Assembly: GCA_958430865.1 (NCBI GenBank)
Contig: CAUDNR010000702.1
Span: 25,088-89,087 of the forward strand
Direction: 5' to 3'
From: Entrophospora sp. SA101
Lineage: Eukaryota > Glomeromycota > Glomeromycetes > Entrophosporales > Entrophosporaceae
DNA: 64,000 nt
Part shown: positions 14,811-27,533 of the stretch, piece after piece
Layout: each line of letters opens with the position of its first letter
Numbering within the stretch: the stretch's first letter is position 1
Translations under genes and position numbers: made by a program
Notes under the pieces: model-generated
Seen by the model: only the letters and a program-made list of their open reading frames with translations
Told to the model about the DNA's origin: nothing
The model's database searches: none

Positions 14811-16000
14811 ATGAAGAAATTCGCCGTCAAAGAGTGGGCTGAACTTATTTCAGATCCTATTATGTTGAGAGGGCAAGATCAACGTATCTTTAACCATGCT
14901 GACTTGCCCGTGGTGAAAGATCAGCTGTCAATGACATTACGATTGAGACTTATGGAGCATTCCCTTTCCTATGATACTATTTTTCACAAAGGTATGCTTT
15001 TTGTAAGAAAGGCTTTGGACAGCAAAATTAAAATTTATTTTTGTCTAACTAGCACTTTTTTGGCTCAAATGAAATATAAATACATTTAGGTACTGAAGAT
15101 TTAATCCGCACGCCTGGACTTTGGCTAGGAGGAGATAAATTGCATGCTCGCTTCACAGGGAACTGGGATTGTAATGCAGGAATTGATGAGCTCACTCCCG
15201 GACTTTTTTTAAACAAATGGTACCATCTAACTTATACACTTTCTGATTCTGAAAAAAAAATTAGATTTCTACATAGACGGTGAGTGGACCAGATACTATA
15301 GCATCCAGGATGTTAAAGTGCAAAAGGTTATCTTCAATGATGGACCGCTGTATGTTGGACGTGCTTTCTCTTGGGGTGCGATTAATGGAGAAATTAGGTA
15401 TGCATTTATAATAATGAAATTAAGCTAAATCACAAAAATATTAAATGACCATTTTATCAAATAGCAATTTTCGTTATTTCAACTGGCGCTTATCCGCTGA
15501 AGAAGTGAAGGAAGATTTTTTCGTGAGATACTTTAGAATTTCACATTGTGAGCTTTTACAATTTGCTCGTTATAACTATTTTATTTTTTCTAAATAATGA
15601 ATTTCAGAAAAGGCCAATTGTAAAAGGGTCAAAAGTTGCTCTTGTTCATGTGCCTACCAGAAAATATTTATCTACTAAAGGGGTCATAGCGTTTCTCGAA
15701 CAATATATGGTGTTCATTATTATTTTTTCTTGATTGTTATTTATATTATAATATTTAACATTATAAACTTTATTTATAAAATTTAAAAAGGTTATAGGTA
15801 ATGGTCAGGAAATAGATTTGAAAAATGATGTTTGGACTGTTATTGGAGCATGTGGTACAAGCGAAAGTGCAGGAAGTCCTGTGTACTTTAATACCATTGT
15901 TGGATTTAAACATCGGGCGACAGGAGGAAATTTACACTCTCATGGTATGGATTGTGGGACAACACCAAAATCTAACCATCAGCAAGGTACTTTGAGTTAA
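14811..16000 (+). pseudogene. LamG-like plus MIR-domain protein, multi-exon, probably broken
   Basis: Exon 1 (14811-14991) begins with ATG and encodes MKKFAVKEWAELISDPIML. Exon 2 (15090-15397) encodes a concanavalin/LamG-like segment (TPGLWLGGDKLHARFTGNWD, then LNKWYHLTYTLSDSE). At an A9 run near 15252-15260 the frame shifts by one base into FYIDGEW and YVGRAFSWGAING. Exon 3 starts at 15465 (NFRYFNWRLSAEEVKEDFF). Exons from 15609 and about 15797 encode a MIR-type segment (LVHVPTRKYLSTKGV, then TIVGFKHRATGGNLHSHGM). MIR domains occur in protein O-mannosyltransferases and IP3 receptors and probably bind sugars or peptides. No continuation after about 15985 was found, so the gene seems 3'-truncated as well as shifted. 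A homopolymer sequencing error could explain the shift. Confidence 0.6.
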
Positions 16001-16329
16001 TATATCTATTTTTTGTACAAACATAAAATTAAAAAATTTTTATATTTGGGGTTTGTACTAGGAAAATCAACCTTCCAGACAATAAATCTATTTTTAGTAA
16101 CAACCCTTATAAATTTGGTTACACATATGTTTTTAATATATAAAGAAAATATTCCAAGCCTTGTATCTCATTTTTCTACTATGCAATCAGGGTCCAATTT
16201 TTTCACCAACTGTAAATCCTTTATTAGAGATTATTGTTGAGTAAAAAGACAAAAAAAAAAAAAATAGCTGGAAGCTCGATTTCCTAGTACAGACCCCATA
16301 TTTATTTAAATGAATTCCAACTTGTGAAG

Positions 16330-17127
16330 CTATACTCCCTTACCACGACCTCTCATACTTCCCCTTCCCCTTCCCCTATTTGTTTCTTTTGAGATTTTGG
16401 GCAAAAAATTTTCAAATCTCACAGCTTTTGGCCGATCTGGTGTGAATCCAGTTGCGTATTTAGTTTTAGGTTTTGCAATAAGTCGCTGTCCTTCCTTTGA
16501 GAATTCCTTATACCACTTGATTTTTTTAATAATGTTGTATCATAAACATAAGAGTGTTCGGACAAGTCTAGGTGCATGTTCTAAATTGATAAAGGAAGTT
16601 GGGATAGTAGGAGCTGGAATTGTAAATGGTGAAAATAAGTACAAGCCGGGTCCAATAAATATCAATTGGCCAATTTCGATTTTATCAGCTACAATTAAGT
16701 AAACAAGAAGTGTATTAGATTTGAAGTAAAAGAATCACCTGCAGGTTCAAAAATATTAAAAAGATTTAAAAATTTTACCAAATCCTTGGGCCAGGAAAAC
16801 ATTCAATGTTTCACACACTTTCCATATTGCTAACTCGGTACTTATCATAAACTTATTAAGAGCAAAAACACCCTCATCCATCAACTTCTTTCTGTCTCCA
16901 TTAACCTTATCCAGGTCCGGATTATTAGGACCTTCTGAGACCTCAAGCAAAAACAATGGAATTTGCTTGGGTTGCTCGAAAAATTCCAATACACCATCGG
17001 CTTTATAACCATTATTTTGGAAGCATGGTGGAAGTTTGATTTGATTGGTTGTGAAACGTGACAAAATTGAATCACCAAAATTAGAATTTATTATGTAATT
17101 TCGGCCATTTTTATTTTTAGATTCCAA
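16330..17127 (-). pseudogene. Decayed repeat-family protein with Arg/Gly tail
   Basis: The first exon (17127 down to about 16790) encodes KADGVLEFFEQ and FLLEVSEGPNNPDLDKVNGD, a layout resembling a degenerate PD-(D/E)XK-like core. After an intron-like gap the coding signal resumes as KIEIGQLIFIGPGLYLFSPF and NLEHAPRLVRTLMFM. It then continues, in a shifted frame, as KWYKEFSKEGQRLIAKPKTK and ends with a GRGRGS/GRGKG basic tail at the stop 16330-16332. Multiple frame changes mean it is probably dead. It is similar in feel to multicopy Rhizophagus proteins, but I cannot name a function. Confidence 0.4.
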
Positions 17128-17361
17128 GTAACACCAATTTGTGTAATTCTTTCGCGTTTAAACACTCGCTTCGTGAAACTCTTTCACGTTCAACACTTCA
17201 AGGATATTCTCATCTAATTTGTTTTTAGATTTCAAAAACTTATAAATAGGAAAGTAATTCATGTAAATTTGAAAATTCAAATAAAAATTCTTATATATAA
17301 TATTAAAAAATAGCTATAATTCTTTCCTGTTACTATATACTAATCATTATTAATATAAAAA

Positions 17362-20049
17362 ATGCATAGAAAAAATGAAAATTGTGGTCCCTGCACAATT
17401 ATTAATTGCAAAAATACTGAAGTTAAATTTAAGACTATGACAGACCTTGCACTTAATAAATTACAACAAAGCCCAGATTATGGAAGTGTGAATTATTTAA
17501 AAAAAAATGATCAAATTTGTCATATTCATTATATGAAATATGTAGAGTTTAACAAGTACAATAAAAAATTAAGAAGTGATAAAATCTATGAAGAAATTTC
17601 CAAAAATAATGATAATATAAAAATAAATGTTACTGAAAATGGTGTTCTTCCATCAAAGGAATACTTTGGTTCATTAATTTCAAAAATTGAAAATTTAGAA
17701 TCAACAATTGAAAAAAAAGTAATCAAATCAAAGAAATTGAGAACTTAATTGATGTTAGTAATGTTTATTTAACAGTTCAACAACAATCAGAAAAAAGTGG
17801 GTATAGTAATTATGTTATTTTTTATTATGTTACTTGTATTGATTGTATTTTCTATTTATAGGTACATTATCATTTGCTGATAAAATAGAATTATTAACAA
17901 ACATTCTTTATGAACAACAAAGAAAATTCAAAAATGACATTGTGTTGGATCTGCAGATTTTTGTAGATTAGTTGAGGAAAAGGAACCAAAATTAATAGGA
18001 TTTTTTGATGAACTAATAAATATTATTCCAAAAAATCATTCTCATTTAAATAAGGAATCAACAAAAAAAGCTATTGTAGGTTATTGCTACCTTTTAGCTG
18101 GTATAAGAAATAAATTCGTGAATAATTTTAAACTGGATCTTGGACTCTATCTAGAAGCAAATGGAACAAATGCTGCAGCACTTGACACTTTGTCAAACAC
18201 GGGTATCTCAGCTTGTTATAAAACAATACAAAGTTATAAAAAAAAAATTGCTGAAAATCATCAAAAAATGATAGAGGAATATTTTTTAAAAAATTTACAA
18301 TACATGCATTGTTTTAATATTGATGATTACCATTCAATCCATGAGTGGAGAAGACCTGATTCAACATCATTATCTTCAGCAACACATATGGCAACATGTG
18401 TTGCTAAAAAAATTGAGAATGCTCTTGCAGTTCCTGCTAAATTTAATAATATACCTATTATTAATCCTAAAAATATTGATGATTCATTAATTAACACTAA
18501 ACTAATTAATGAATATATGGGAATTTTTGATATAAGTTACAATGATATAAAATCACAGTGGATTAATAATAAAATTCTTGGTGATAAACTTTTTGATCAT
18601 GTTGAACTTTTAAAAGTTCATATATATGATGCAGATATTGAAGGAAAAAAAGAAGAAAGATCTATGGAATCAGTAAAATTAATTGATATAAAACAACAAA
18701 GTCTTCGTTCCTTAAAAGATTATTTATTAGCAATTAAAATGATAACAAATATAGATGGATTATTAGAGTTTACTAAAATTTATGTAATACCAGTAATAGC
18801 TGATTTTCCAGGACAACTTTTTATTAGAAAGGCTATTACGTTGTATATGAATAATCAATTAAGTAGTTTTGAAGGTATTCAGAATTTTGTTCCAATGTTG
18901 GGTCCACTGCATGTTTCTTTAAATTCAAGAGAAAATGTTATTCATATACATTATGATTTCTTCAAAAAACTATTTTGCACTGTACTTGAAAAGAAAAAAT
19001 TTGCACAAAAACCTAAACCGTGGCGCATTAATCTTCTTCTCCAATTGACTCATGATGCATGGTTGAAAATTTCAAAAGATATATTAGAAAAATTTGAAAA
19101 AACAAAAGATGTAGAATATAGAATGATGATTGATCTATTGGACAATATAATACCAGCTACTTTAGATATATACACAATCCTTTTTCGATCTGGAGCCTTT
19201 GATCAATATCTCCAAACTATCTTTCGTATTTGGACATTTTTCTTACGATGGAATAGAAAAAACTACAATAAACTTCCACTTGCATTCTTGTCTGACTACT
19301 TTTATTGGAAGGACAATAATCATCCATTTGCTAAATTATTAGAAAATTCATTAGTGAATTTTAATGATTATTTTGTTGAAAATATACACAGTAGAATAAG
19401 AGCTCAGACAAACAAATTTTCCTCACCCAACTCAATAATAGAAGAAGCATTTATTGTTGATTCTAATAAAAGATCACCATTCATCGAAGCATTTTCAAAA
19501 AATAAAAAATATCCATATACTCCAGCAGCTTTAGATTATCTCACTAAAAAAACTAGTTGTTTTTTAATTGATTATTTTTCCAATGTCTATAAAAATTTAA
19601 ACGCTAGTCAACCATACTATAAGAAACAAAAATTAGAAAAATATAAATTAGCTACTTTAGATAAAATAGTAGATTTAAAATCACTTCCTGCTGGTTATCA
19701 TACAGCCCATCCCCCAAAAAATAATTCGTGTGATCATTGTAATGAAACATTTGATGATGGGTGTGTATTGATTTGTGGCCATAGTTATCATTACAATTGT
19801 TATGAATATTTAGAAAAGAAATGTGGTCACTGTTTGGAGTTCTATAAAAAAGGTGTTTCTTTAAATGTCAAAAGCTTCATAAATCGATTAGAAAAAGGGT
19901 CGGAAGACATAGAATTGGATGATTTGGAAAGTGGTGGAGATAGTGATGAAATTGATGAGGAGGATGATGAATCTAATACAATTAAAATAAATCAAGAATA
20001 TATAAATAGATTATTTTTAAATGCTAAAAATGACATAAAGAATTGGTAA
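17362..20049 (+). pseudogene. Transposon-type protein with N-terminal Cys/His finger and C-terminal RING, frameshifted
   Basis: The 5' frame (17362-17748) has a Cys/His cluster (NCGPCTIINC and QICHIHYMKY). At an A8 run near 17711-17718 the coding signal moves one frame (NQIKEIENLIDVSNVYL), passes a short intron-like gap, then resumes from 17950 (SADFCRLVEE) in a frame open to 20049. That main part is about 700 residues and includes FNIDDYHSIHEWRR, PMLGPLHVSLNSRENV and KPKPWRINLLLQLTHDAW. A RING-H2-like zinc module follows (CDHCNETFDDGCVLICGHSY, HYNCYEYLEKKCGHC), then an acidic tail. I recognise it as a multicopy family of AM fungi, probably transposon-encoded, but have no demonstrated activity to assign. 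At least two one-base shifts separate the parts. Confidence 0.55.
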
Positions 20050-21146
20050 ATTCTATATAACATAATTAATGAAAATAAATAAAATTATTAGTCTTAATTC
20101 CAAAATTCTACATATTATTTATTAATATGCATGTAATTTAAATGAAAATACATTTATATTAAACCTTCATTAATATTTGTGTTATCGAGATTAAAATTTC
20201 AAATGAATAACTTTCTCAATATGTTGTATCTAATGATATAGTTTCCTTTAATATCCTAATAGAAAAATTGTTTTGTTAAAAATAAAGTAAATTAGCTAAA
20301 AAACACCATATAATTTTGATTGCTTATATTAAAACTTTATGAATACTTATGTTATCAAGATTAAATTTTAACCAGGCAATCTTCTTTATATTAATATATG
20401 AAAGAATTATTTTTTATATACATTGTAATACAAAAACAAGAAATTCGCAATTGTAAAATACATTTTTATTATACGAAGTACTTTAAAATTATATAGTCAC
20501 ACAACATAAATTTGAGATCGTCACAAAGTGATAAATGTGATAAAGAGAAATTCCACCATGCTCGCGACAATAGCATGGGACATTCATTTGTTGCACAAAA
20601 TATAAAAATGTTACACACCAAAATCAATCAAGATTTAATCCAAGTTTACTACTAAAATATTGATTCCTGATATAGAACGTAACGCTCTTTTGGCTGAAAT
20701 TAACTAATTCCGAAACTCTTAATTTTTATTATTATTCTATTTTAGTTTATAATCTTATTTTATGAATTAGTATTATTTTATTCGTGTTGCGCCTTTCGTA
20801 ATACGTTTTATTTTTATAACGTCATAATTTATTAAAGAATCGTCTTTCCAATATTTCAATTTTGAAATATTAGAATTACTAATCAATTTAATTGTATATA
20901 AGAAGATTGAATTCAATGTACTTGAAAAATAACTTTCTAACAAGTTAATTAGTTTCGACTAAGGAAAACTAAATAAATAAAATAATAAATATTTTATTTT
21001 ATTTAAAACTTTTATCTTCCTTAACCAAAATTATTCGCTAATCCAAAATCAACTCGTTGATAACCTATTCATTCTGATCCACAAAAATACAAAAATAATT
21101 GTTATTACCAATTAAAATACGCTCTCCCAAATTTAATCGGTGTTAG
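20050..21146. other. Intergenic with LTR-like repeat
   Basis: No gene supported. The distal half (about 20810-21145) is the second copy of the LTR-like repeat seen at 1235-1640. Confidence 0.45.
20810..21145. repeat. Dispersed LTR-like repeat, copy 2
   Basis: Collinear with 1235-1640, sharing AATTGTATATAAG, AACAAGTTAA, AACCTATTCATTCT and CGCTCTCCCAAA blocks, with insertions. The hAT element at 21155 inserts directly after it. Confidence 0.4.
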
Positions 21147-21154
21147 TTATTCTT

Positions 21155-21944
21155 AGAGATGGTCAGTACTATACGTATAGTGCGTATAGTTCTAGAAAAA
21201 TATGCCAAATAATAGGTGTTATGTTACACATAAAAATTAATTAATACTCTTCTCACGATAATGTATATTTTCAGTCGCGTTTACTTCGTCGACACCCATT
21301 TCGTTGAAAGTTTGTTTCATCGAAAGTTCATTTCGTCGAAAGCTTGTTTCATCAAATGTTCACTTCGTCGAATGTTCATTTCGTCAAAAATTATTTCATC
21401 CTTGAGCCAGAGACCGAACGAGTTAGATGTGAGGAGTGTGGGAAGTTAGTTAAGAAATTAGTGAGAAAAGCAGATTGTGTGGGAAGTGTGAGGAGAAGTT
21501 TGTTTAATGAAGTTTTTTTTTGCGACGAAATGAATCAGACTCATATATTTTAAACTTGCCTGCAATTTGGCAACATTTTAATATTAACGTTCTATATAGT
21601 TCAATATCTAGATGTGAAAAACATTTACGTCTTTGTCCAAATGCCACAATTCAAATTAAAAGAAATTATTTCGGAGAACATTTTAATACTTCAAATACTT
21701 AGTGTACAAATAAATTACAACATAATTGAAGATTTTATCAAAGAAGCTGATGAAAATTTTATTGAAAATAAAAACCTAAAAAAGTGTAGGTAAAGATCTT
21801 AATATCCAAATTATTTTTTTTATTCAGTTTTGTATTACATTGGAAAATCACCCAATCAAATTTCAACACTACTATACGCACTATACGTAAAGTATCATAA
21901 AGTATCGTATAGTGTTCAACTATACGCCATTTTGCCCATCTCTA
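21155..21944. mobile_element. Non-autonomous hAT element with 8-bp target duplication
   Basis: Ends are TAGAGATGG and CCATCTCTA, flanked by the identical octamer GTTATTCT at 21147-21154 and 21945-21952. An 8-bp duplication and TAGAGATGGGCA-like ends are diagnostic of hAT transposons. Subterminal TATACGTATAGTGCGTATAG motifs are mirrored at the right side. The interior holds remnants of a BED-type zinc finger (VRCEECGKLVKKLV, then RCEKHLRLCPNA) split by a TTCGTCGAAAG/TTTCATCGAAAG filler repeat, so no transposase is encoded. Length is 790 bp. Confidence 0.88.
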
Positions 21945-21952
21945 GTTATTCT

Positions 21953-22215
21953 AATTAAATGTATTCTGTGTAGTATTATTTTCAAGTTATTTCTAAAGTG
22001 ATCAAATCATTTAAAATTTCTTCGTTTAATTAAATCTGAAAATTAAAGGTCTGCTATATTTTAGAATGTTGGGATATTTACTTGTTGTTTGAGATATTTT
22101 CCATGAGTCCATTATTTTATTGGTTATTACAGTGATTAAGTAACAATATGAAATTGAATATATAGGTGTCCTGCACTATACTTGATCAGTTTTTCCGATT
22201 TTATTTGCGTGCAAC
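21953..22215. repeat. Long inverted repeat, left copy
   Basis: Shares, in inverse orientation, a series of blocks with 26105-26340: TTCTAATTAAATGTATT, TTTAATTAAATCT, TTTTAGAATGTT, TTGTTTGAGATATTTTC and AATATGAAATTG. Visual identity is around 70-80%. With its partner it brackets about 3.9 kb and may be the termini of a decayed foldback-type or large element. Confidence 0.5.
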
Positions 22216-22439
22216 TTTCGTAAATCATTTTATTGATTTCCCGTGATATGTAAAATTACCATTATTATTTTACAGTATGAATTTAAATCATGGGACGTTA
22301 GTCTCCATGGGACAAATCAGTTATTCCATGGGAACAATGAGCTACACGGTGAAAATCATTGATCACCATGAAACAAAAAAAAATTTAATCAATAATAATA
22401 ATAATAATAAACATTATAATAATACCATTAAATATGCTA

Positions 22440-22715
22440 CAACCGATAACGCGTGCCAGATTCTATTCTTCAGTTGGTACGTGGCTTTTCTATAAATCCT
22501 GACCGTCACAGCGAGTCTTCTTCCACAGTGTCACCCAGCAAATAGCAGGCTAGTTTCCTCACTGACACGCTTAACAAAAGGTAGGAAGGATATCTATACT
22601 TTTAAGTGCATTCTGCAGGATTGGGGTGGAGACAGTAAGGAGAAGCTTATCCAAGTACTCTCCTTCAATAAGGAAATAAGGAGGTTGAAAATAATATTCC
22701 TTGTTGCTTGTGATA
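22440..22715. repeat. Direct repeat, copy 1
   Basis: Begins GATAACGCGTGCCA and contains GAGTCTTCTTCCACAGTGTC, GGTAGGAAGGATATCTATAC and TAAGGAGAAGCTTATC. The same order recurs at 22783-23025. There is no open frame; it may be a non-coding duplicate or short transposon derivative. Confidence 0.7.
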
Positions 22716-22782
22716 ATAAACAAACAACTGGTACATTTGTTAATAATATATATAATAATATTATTAAAATATATTCCAATAG

Positions 22783-23025
22783 ATAACGCGTGCCAAGTCT
22801 TATGCCTCAGTTGCTACGTGACTCTTTTGTAAATCCTGTCCATTCCAGCAAGTCTTCTTCCACAGTGTCACCCAGGAAATAGCAGTCAGTTACCTCACTG
22901 GACACGCTTAATAAAAGGTAGGAAGGATATCTATACTTTTTAAAGTGCATTCTGCAGAATCAAGGTGTATGCAGTAAGGAGAAGCTTATCAAAGTGCTCT
23001 CCTTGTTGCGTGTGATAATAAACAA
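22783..23025. repeat. Direct repeat, copy 2
   Basis: Second copy of the unit at 22440-22715, roughly 80-85% identical by eye, with small indels. Both copies end at CTCTCCTT followed by a GTTG(C/T)GTGTGATAATAAAC block. Confidence 0.7.
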
Positions 23026-25443
23026 ATGATTGATATATTTGTTTTGCGTGAGCATTCATTACATTGTTATCATTAAAATGTTAAATATATATATATATAT
23101 ATATCATACACATATAGGAAACTGCTATTGAACAATCTGGGAACACTAAAAAGTGATTTGATATGCAACATTTTGTTGCTCAAATATTGCAATCATTCAC
23201 ACATTCCTCGTGAAAAAGGCTAATCTGACTTGATCCCCCGATGATATAAGAACGGAATTAAACTTCGGGGAGGGGTAACGATGCTCTGAAGTTTATCGAT
23301 CACGTTGTGTTAAAGCCTCTCGCTTGTCTGAAGCCTTCAAACTTGTTCAATTGCCTTACCTGTAGAAAAAATTAAAATTCTACAGTTATTGAGGTTTGCA
23401 ATCGCATGACGCTTGCTTGTTTGTGAAAGGAAAATTTTATTAAATCTGACACCCAATAAAGCAGGGTTGGCATTGGCTGTAGATCAAAATCCACCATCAC
23501 AATAATCAACAACAGCACCACCACACAACCTCACTCCAACCCCACCATCTCAATCTCAATCACCAACCCAACCGAACTCATCACCATTCAACCTCCATCA
23601 TCAAGAACACCAAGTCAGAATACATTTTGAACATGTTCAATGCCAACCCTGTTTATAATAAACATCAGATTTATTCATTTGGAAATATTTTTTAAAAAAG
23701 TTCTACAACTTGTAATTGTGTGCAATTGGAAAGTGCACACACGCAAGAAAAGGGAACCAAGTAGAAGAAAAGGGTTTTTTTATCTCCAATTCTACCAAAT
23801 TCCCTGTCTTCTACCCGCCAGGAAAGACATCATTATGTGGCTTTTTTAAAATCACTGCATGGTCTTGGTATTATCATTACCCGGGTGATGCAATTTTATG
23901 TTATACCAAAAATGTAATAATGGGCTTAGCAAAATCAGCGGGGAAAGAAAATCCTGTTGAACTTGACTCTAGTTTGACGTTGGAAAAAGACATATTAGGG
24001 TAAATGGGGACGATTCAGCACAAATGATGAAATACCACACACTACCCTTATCAATTTTTTTACCAAATGTGTGGGAAAATTAGAATATATGAACCAATCT
24101 ATCATTGAACCCAAGAATTATAGTAATATCATATACATTTTAAAAAAGCAACAAGGTGAGAAATTGCTCCTTATGTTTTTAAAATAAATGATACTCAGGC
24201 ACCCGAGAATTATTTAAGGAAAGCTAATCTTGATGCAAATTATGCATGAATATAATACATTAATATGACTGTCGTATATTTACTCTAGGCAATTATAAAG
24301 CAGTTCAGTGATGCGATGCTAAGTAACCCAAATGGCTTGGACCAACCATCATCTTGGCAATCAAATTATTAAAATAAGATTTGTCCTTTTTTTTTATATA
24401 TGAATCTAGAGAATTTAACCTAATCAATATATTTACATGATACCAAAAACCTTTATGTCTTTAATATGCTCGGTTTCTAGGTCTCTGGAAATTTGGTTAG
24501 CTGATCATGCATCAATATTATAATTTTGTAGTATTAATGCAACATCTGAAACCATGATAATCGCTACATTTCCTCCTGGATAGACAGGCAAGTTTACCAA
24601 TTCCATTATTCTTTGTTGGCTGCATGTGTACTTACTACTGAATGATAAAAGATGGATTCTTTAAAGATCTAAAAATATAAAATGGTGATTACTTTATAGC
24701 TTGATTCTTCGGAAAATAAACTATTAAAAAGTGGCACATATACATACTTTCCATGTTATTTTTCTTGGAAATAATTTTTATTTAGAATAAAAAATTAGAA
24801 AAAAAAAAAAATACAAATAAATTTATACTGCCATACTTGCAAAATTGTGTATTCAAAATGTAGCATTGAATGAAAGCTTAATTAAAATTTATCCTTTCAC
24901 TTAAGATGCTTAAATTCTTAATTGATTATTTTATTTATCTTGGATTTTTTTATAATAACTTTTGGAAACAAAAAATTCAGAAAGATAAGCATCTACAATA
25001 GTTTTTAAATACAAGCTATATTTTGATAAAGGTTCAAATACACAAGTTCCTTCTTTATGCATGCATACTAAAAATTCAATTGCTTTATTGATGTTAGACT
25101 GTGGTGATTTAAAGCTGATCATTGACAATAATATTGGGATACCGTCAAACTATGCCTCAAAAGCCAAATCATTACAAGTATAACAATTGTTACAGATCAA
25201 AGTACACTATATGTTTAGTGGACGGACTTTTTGGCAATTCATCTTTCTGTGGGTTGGAAATTGGATTAATATCAAAAAATTCGGGTTCGTTAAAAACAAA
25301 ACAGTCAGTCTTACCCATCCAAAAAGAATATAGTTTATTTTCAATGTTTAAATATAAAGGCACACTTTTAATGAAGTAGTAATCGACTAATTTTAATAGA
25401 ACCTACCTGTTAAATATCTCCTTCTCTTAATTATTGGTACGTA
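23026..25443. other. Intergenic, no confident gene
   Basis: Holds an AT dinucleotide run (23086-23102), a CCA/ACC-rich tract (23480-23590) and isolated frames such as 23716-24003 and the minus-strand 24931-25128. None has a domain or start context I can support. Confidence 0.4.
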
Positions 25444-26024
25444 CAGTCACGTCACAAAGTAACGCCCGATTTTCCCATGTAACTACGATACAATTCATTT
25501 ACACAGCCCGTTTCTTCCCCTTTTTTGTATAACTTTTCTCATCTTAAACATAACTATTGCCATATCAGCATGCAGTTCGTGAGTTGACAGGAGGTTCTGT
25601 GGTTTATCAACAGGACAACGCACCGATCCATACTTCAAAAGCAACCAAGGAATAGCTAAGGACTAATAAAATTGCAACTATTGACTGGCCGGCGAATTCG
25701 CCAGACCTGAACCTGATAGAGAACATTTGGAAGTTGTTAAAGGATAATATCCAAAAGCATGAAGACTTTCTGAGAACTGTGAACGAACTTAAAATTGCAT
25801 TGAGAGAGGAGTGGGAAAATTTGGATCGCTCTGTTTTCGAGGAGGTTGTTACCTCAATACCAAAAAGAATCGATGCGGTATTAAGAGCAAATGGTGGGCC
25901 GACAAAGTATTAGTTAGATATTAATTTTTTTTTATGTATAAATTGCTAAAAAATAAAAAAAATCAATAAATATCTTTATTTTCGGTTTCAATTTTGAATC
26001 GGGCGTTACTTTGTGACGTGACTG
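25444..26024. mobile_element. Internally deleted Tc1/mariner element, 28-bp TIRs
   Basis: Perfectly inverted ends beginning CAGTCACGTCACAAAGTAAC on the left and ending GTTACTTTGTGACGTGACTG on the right. TA flanks both sides (25442-25443 and 26025-26026). The interior retains only the 3' half of a transposase gene, so it is non-autonomous. Confidence 0.9.
25599..25913 (+). pseudogene. Tc1-type transposase C-terminal remnant
   Basis: Reads VYQQDNAPIHTSKATKE, an in-frame TAG, then IATIDWPANSPDLNLIENIW, and ends at GGPTKY with a stop at 25911-25913. The QQDNAPIH aspartate and the SPDLNLIEN glutamate are the second and third residues of the Tc1 DD34E catalytic triad. The DNA-binding half and first aspartate are missing, and the TAG (probably from a TGG Trp codon) kills the frame. 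Confidence 0.88.
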
Positions 26025-26104
26025 TACAGTACATATTATGATTTTATATAAGATAATAAATATTGTGCAAAACTTCTATAATATGGCGCCAAATATAATA
26101 AAAT

Positions 26105-26340
26105 CGGGAAAAAACTAATAAGTGTTCAAAACCAGTCCAATTTCATATTTTTATTCAATCACCAATAAAATAATTGACTCGCTGAAAATATCTCAAACAA
26201 TGGGAAATAAAATATTCTAACATTCTAAAATGTAAATGACATTTAATTCTTAGATTTAATTTAAAACGAAGGAATTTAAATAAACTCGAAATAATTATAC
26301 ACAGAAGGTTCAAGTAATACATTTAATTAGAATAAGTTAG
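26105..26340. repeat. Long inverted repeat, right copy
   Basis: Inverse counterpart of 21953-22215, sharing CAATTTCATATT, GAAAATATCTCAAACAATGG, AACATTCTAAAA, AGATTTAATTTAAAACGAAG and AATACATTTAATTAGAATAA. Confidence 0.5.
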
Positions 26341-27490
26341 ATTTCAAAGAAATCGGAGGACAACATTTATTTTAATAATATTTCAGGTGGTTTATTGGGT
26401 TCACCTAATCTCATGAATATTAGATAAGCTTTCTGATGAAGGTTAGCATAAATTCACTACTTTCTCCTATAAATCAAATCCAATTTAATGTAGTAAACTT
26501 ACATATATTTGGTTTTGTGTTTTAAAAAAGGTAAAAAAGGATTTTATGGGTTGGGATATGTACACCAAAGTTGCATCCAAATATCGGTGGTATCTTCAAT
26601 ATTACAAATGTTGAACCAGCATTAGGAGAGTTTGTGGGACGAAGTTTAATGCATTGGGTTTAAATTTCTTTTTTTCAGAATTGATTTTTAAGGAACTGCA
26701 ACATATTAGTATCAGTTAGTGATGAGTTGTAACTATTATACATATGTATATTGCAATGATACCATAGCAGTATTTATAAAAATCTATAATAGCCAAACAC
26801 CTGTTACTAAACTTGTATACAATCAGGATGAGGAACTTACTGCTGAAATTCCCACTATGATTTGGACAAAAGAAGAATAAGGTGAAAGAAGTTTCATGCC
26901 TAAGAAGTAAATAATATGAATAAGGTAACATAACTTTCATCTCCTACATGGGAAGACAAAAACATAAATGGTTTATTTTACTAACTCTGCTAAATTTTCT
27001 CATTTTTACTTGTTAGGAGGACATGGCGTGGCTTCTTTAAATTGGTTCCTTAAAAGTTAATTTGTGCATACATGGTCACAGTATTTCATTACTGAGATAT
27101 TTTATTGGTTGTAAATTCAAGAAATATATGTCAAGTAACAATATCAAATGGCTTCAAAAAAAAGGCTGCTGATAATGTTTGCAATGTTATATGATTCCAG
27201 ATTTGGGGCACATTTAAATAGGGTATATATACATCTTTGATATATTACACCAGTCTTTATCTAAAAAAAAGTATGTAATGTTTACTTTTGCTGTTATTAT
27301 TATTGTGTTTGTAGTGATTTGGACTTTTGTAAACCTATAAATTTATGTGTAAGTTTTTAATTTAAATAATTTTTCACAAGAATTTATCTAAATCTATTAT
27401 TTATATAAAATATAGATTGCATTATAGAATGGTGACATGCTAATGTATTCATTGATTAATACTGTACTGTAAAGGTAATGGTTGTTTAGC
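26341..27490. other. Intergenic upstream of the uS2 copy
   Basis: No gene supported. I looked here for the missing N-terminal exons of the ribosomal protein gene and did not find them. Confidence 0.4.
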
Positions 27491-27533
27491 ATTTTTGTTC
27501 TTTTTTATCTACTCATTATATTTAATTTTTGAT

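Noticed and set aside
23716..24003. 95-codon frame with FKITAWSWYYHYPGDAIL
   Set aside because: Has an ATG but no recognisable family, splice context or neighbours; not enough to call a gene.
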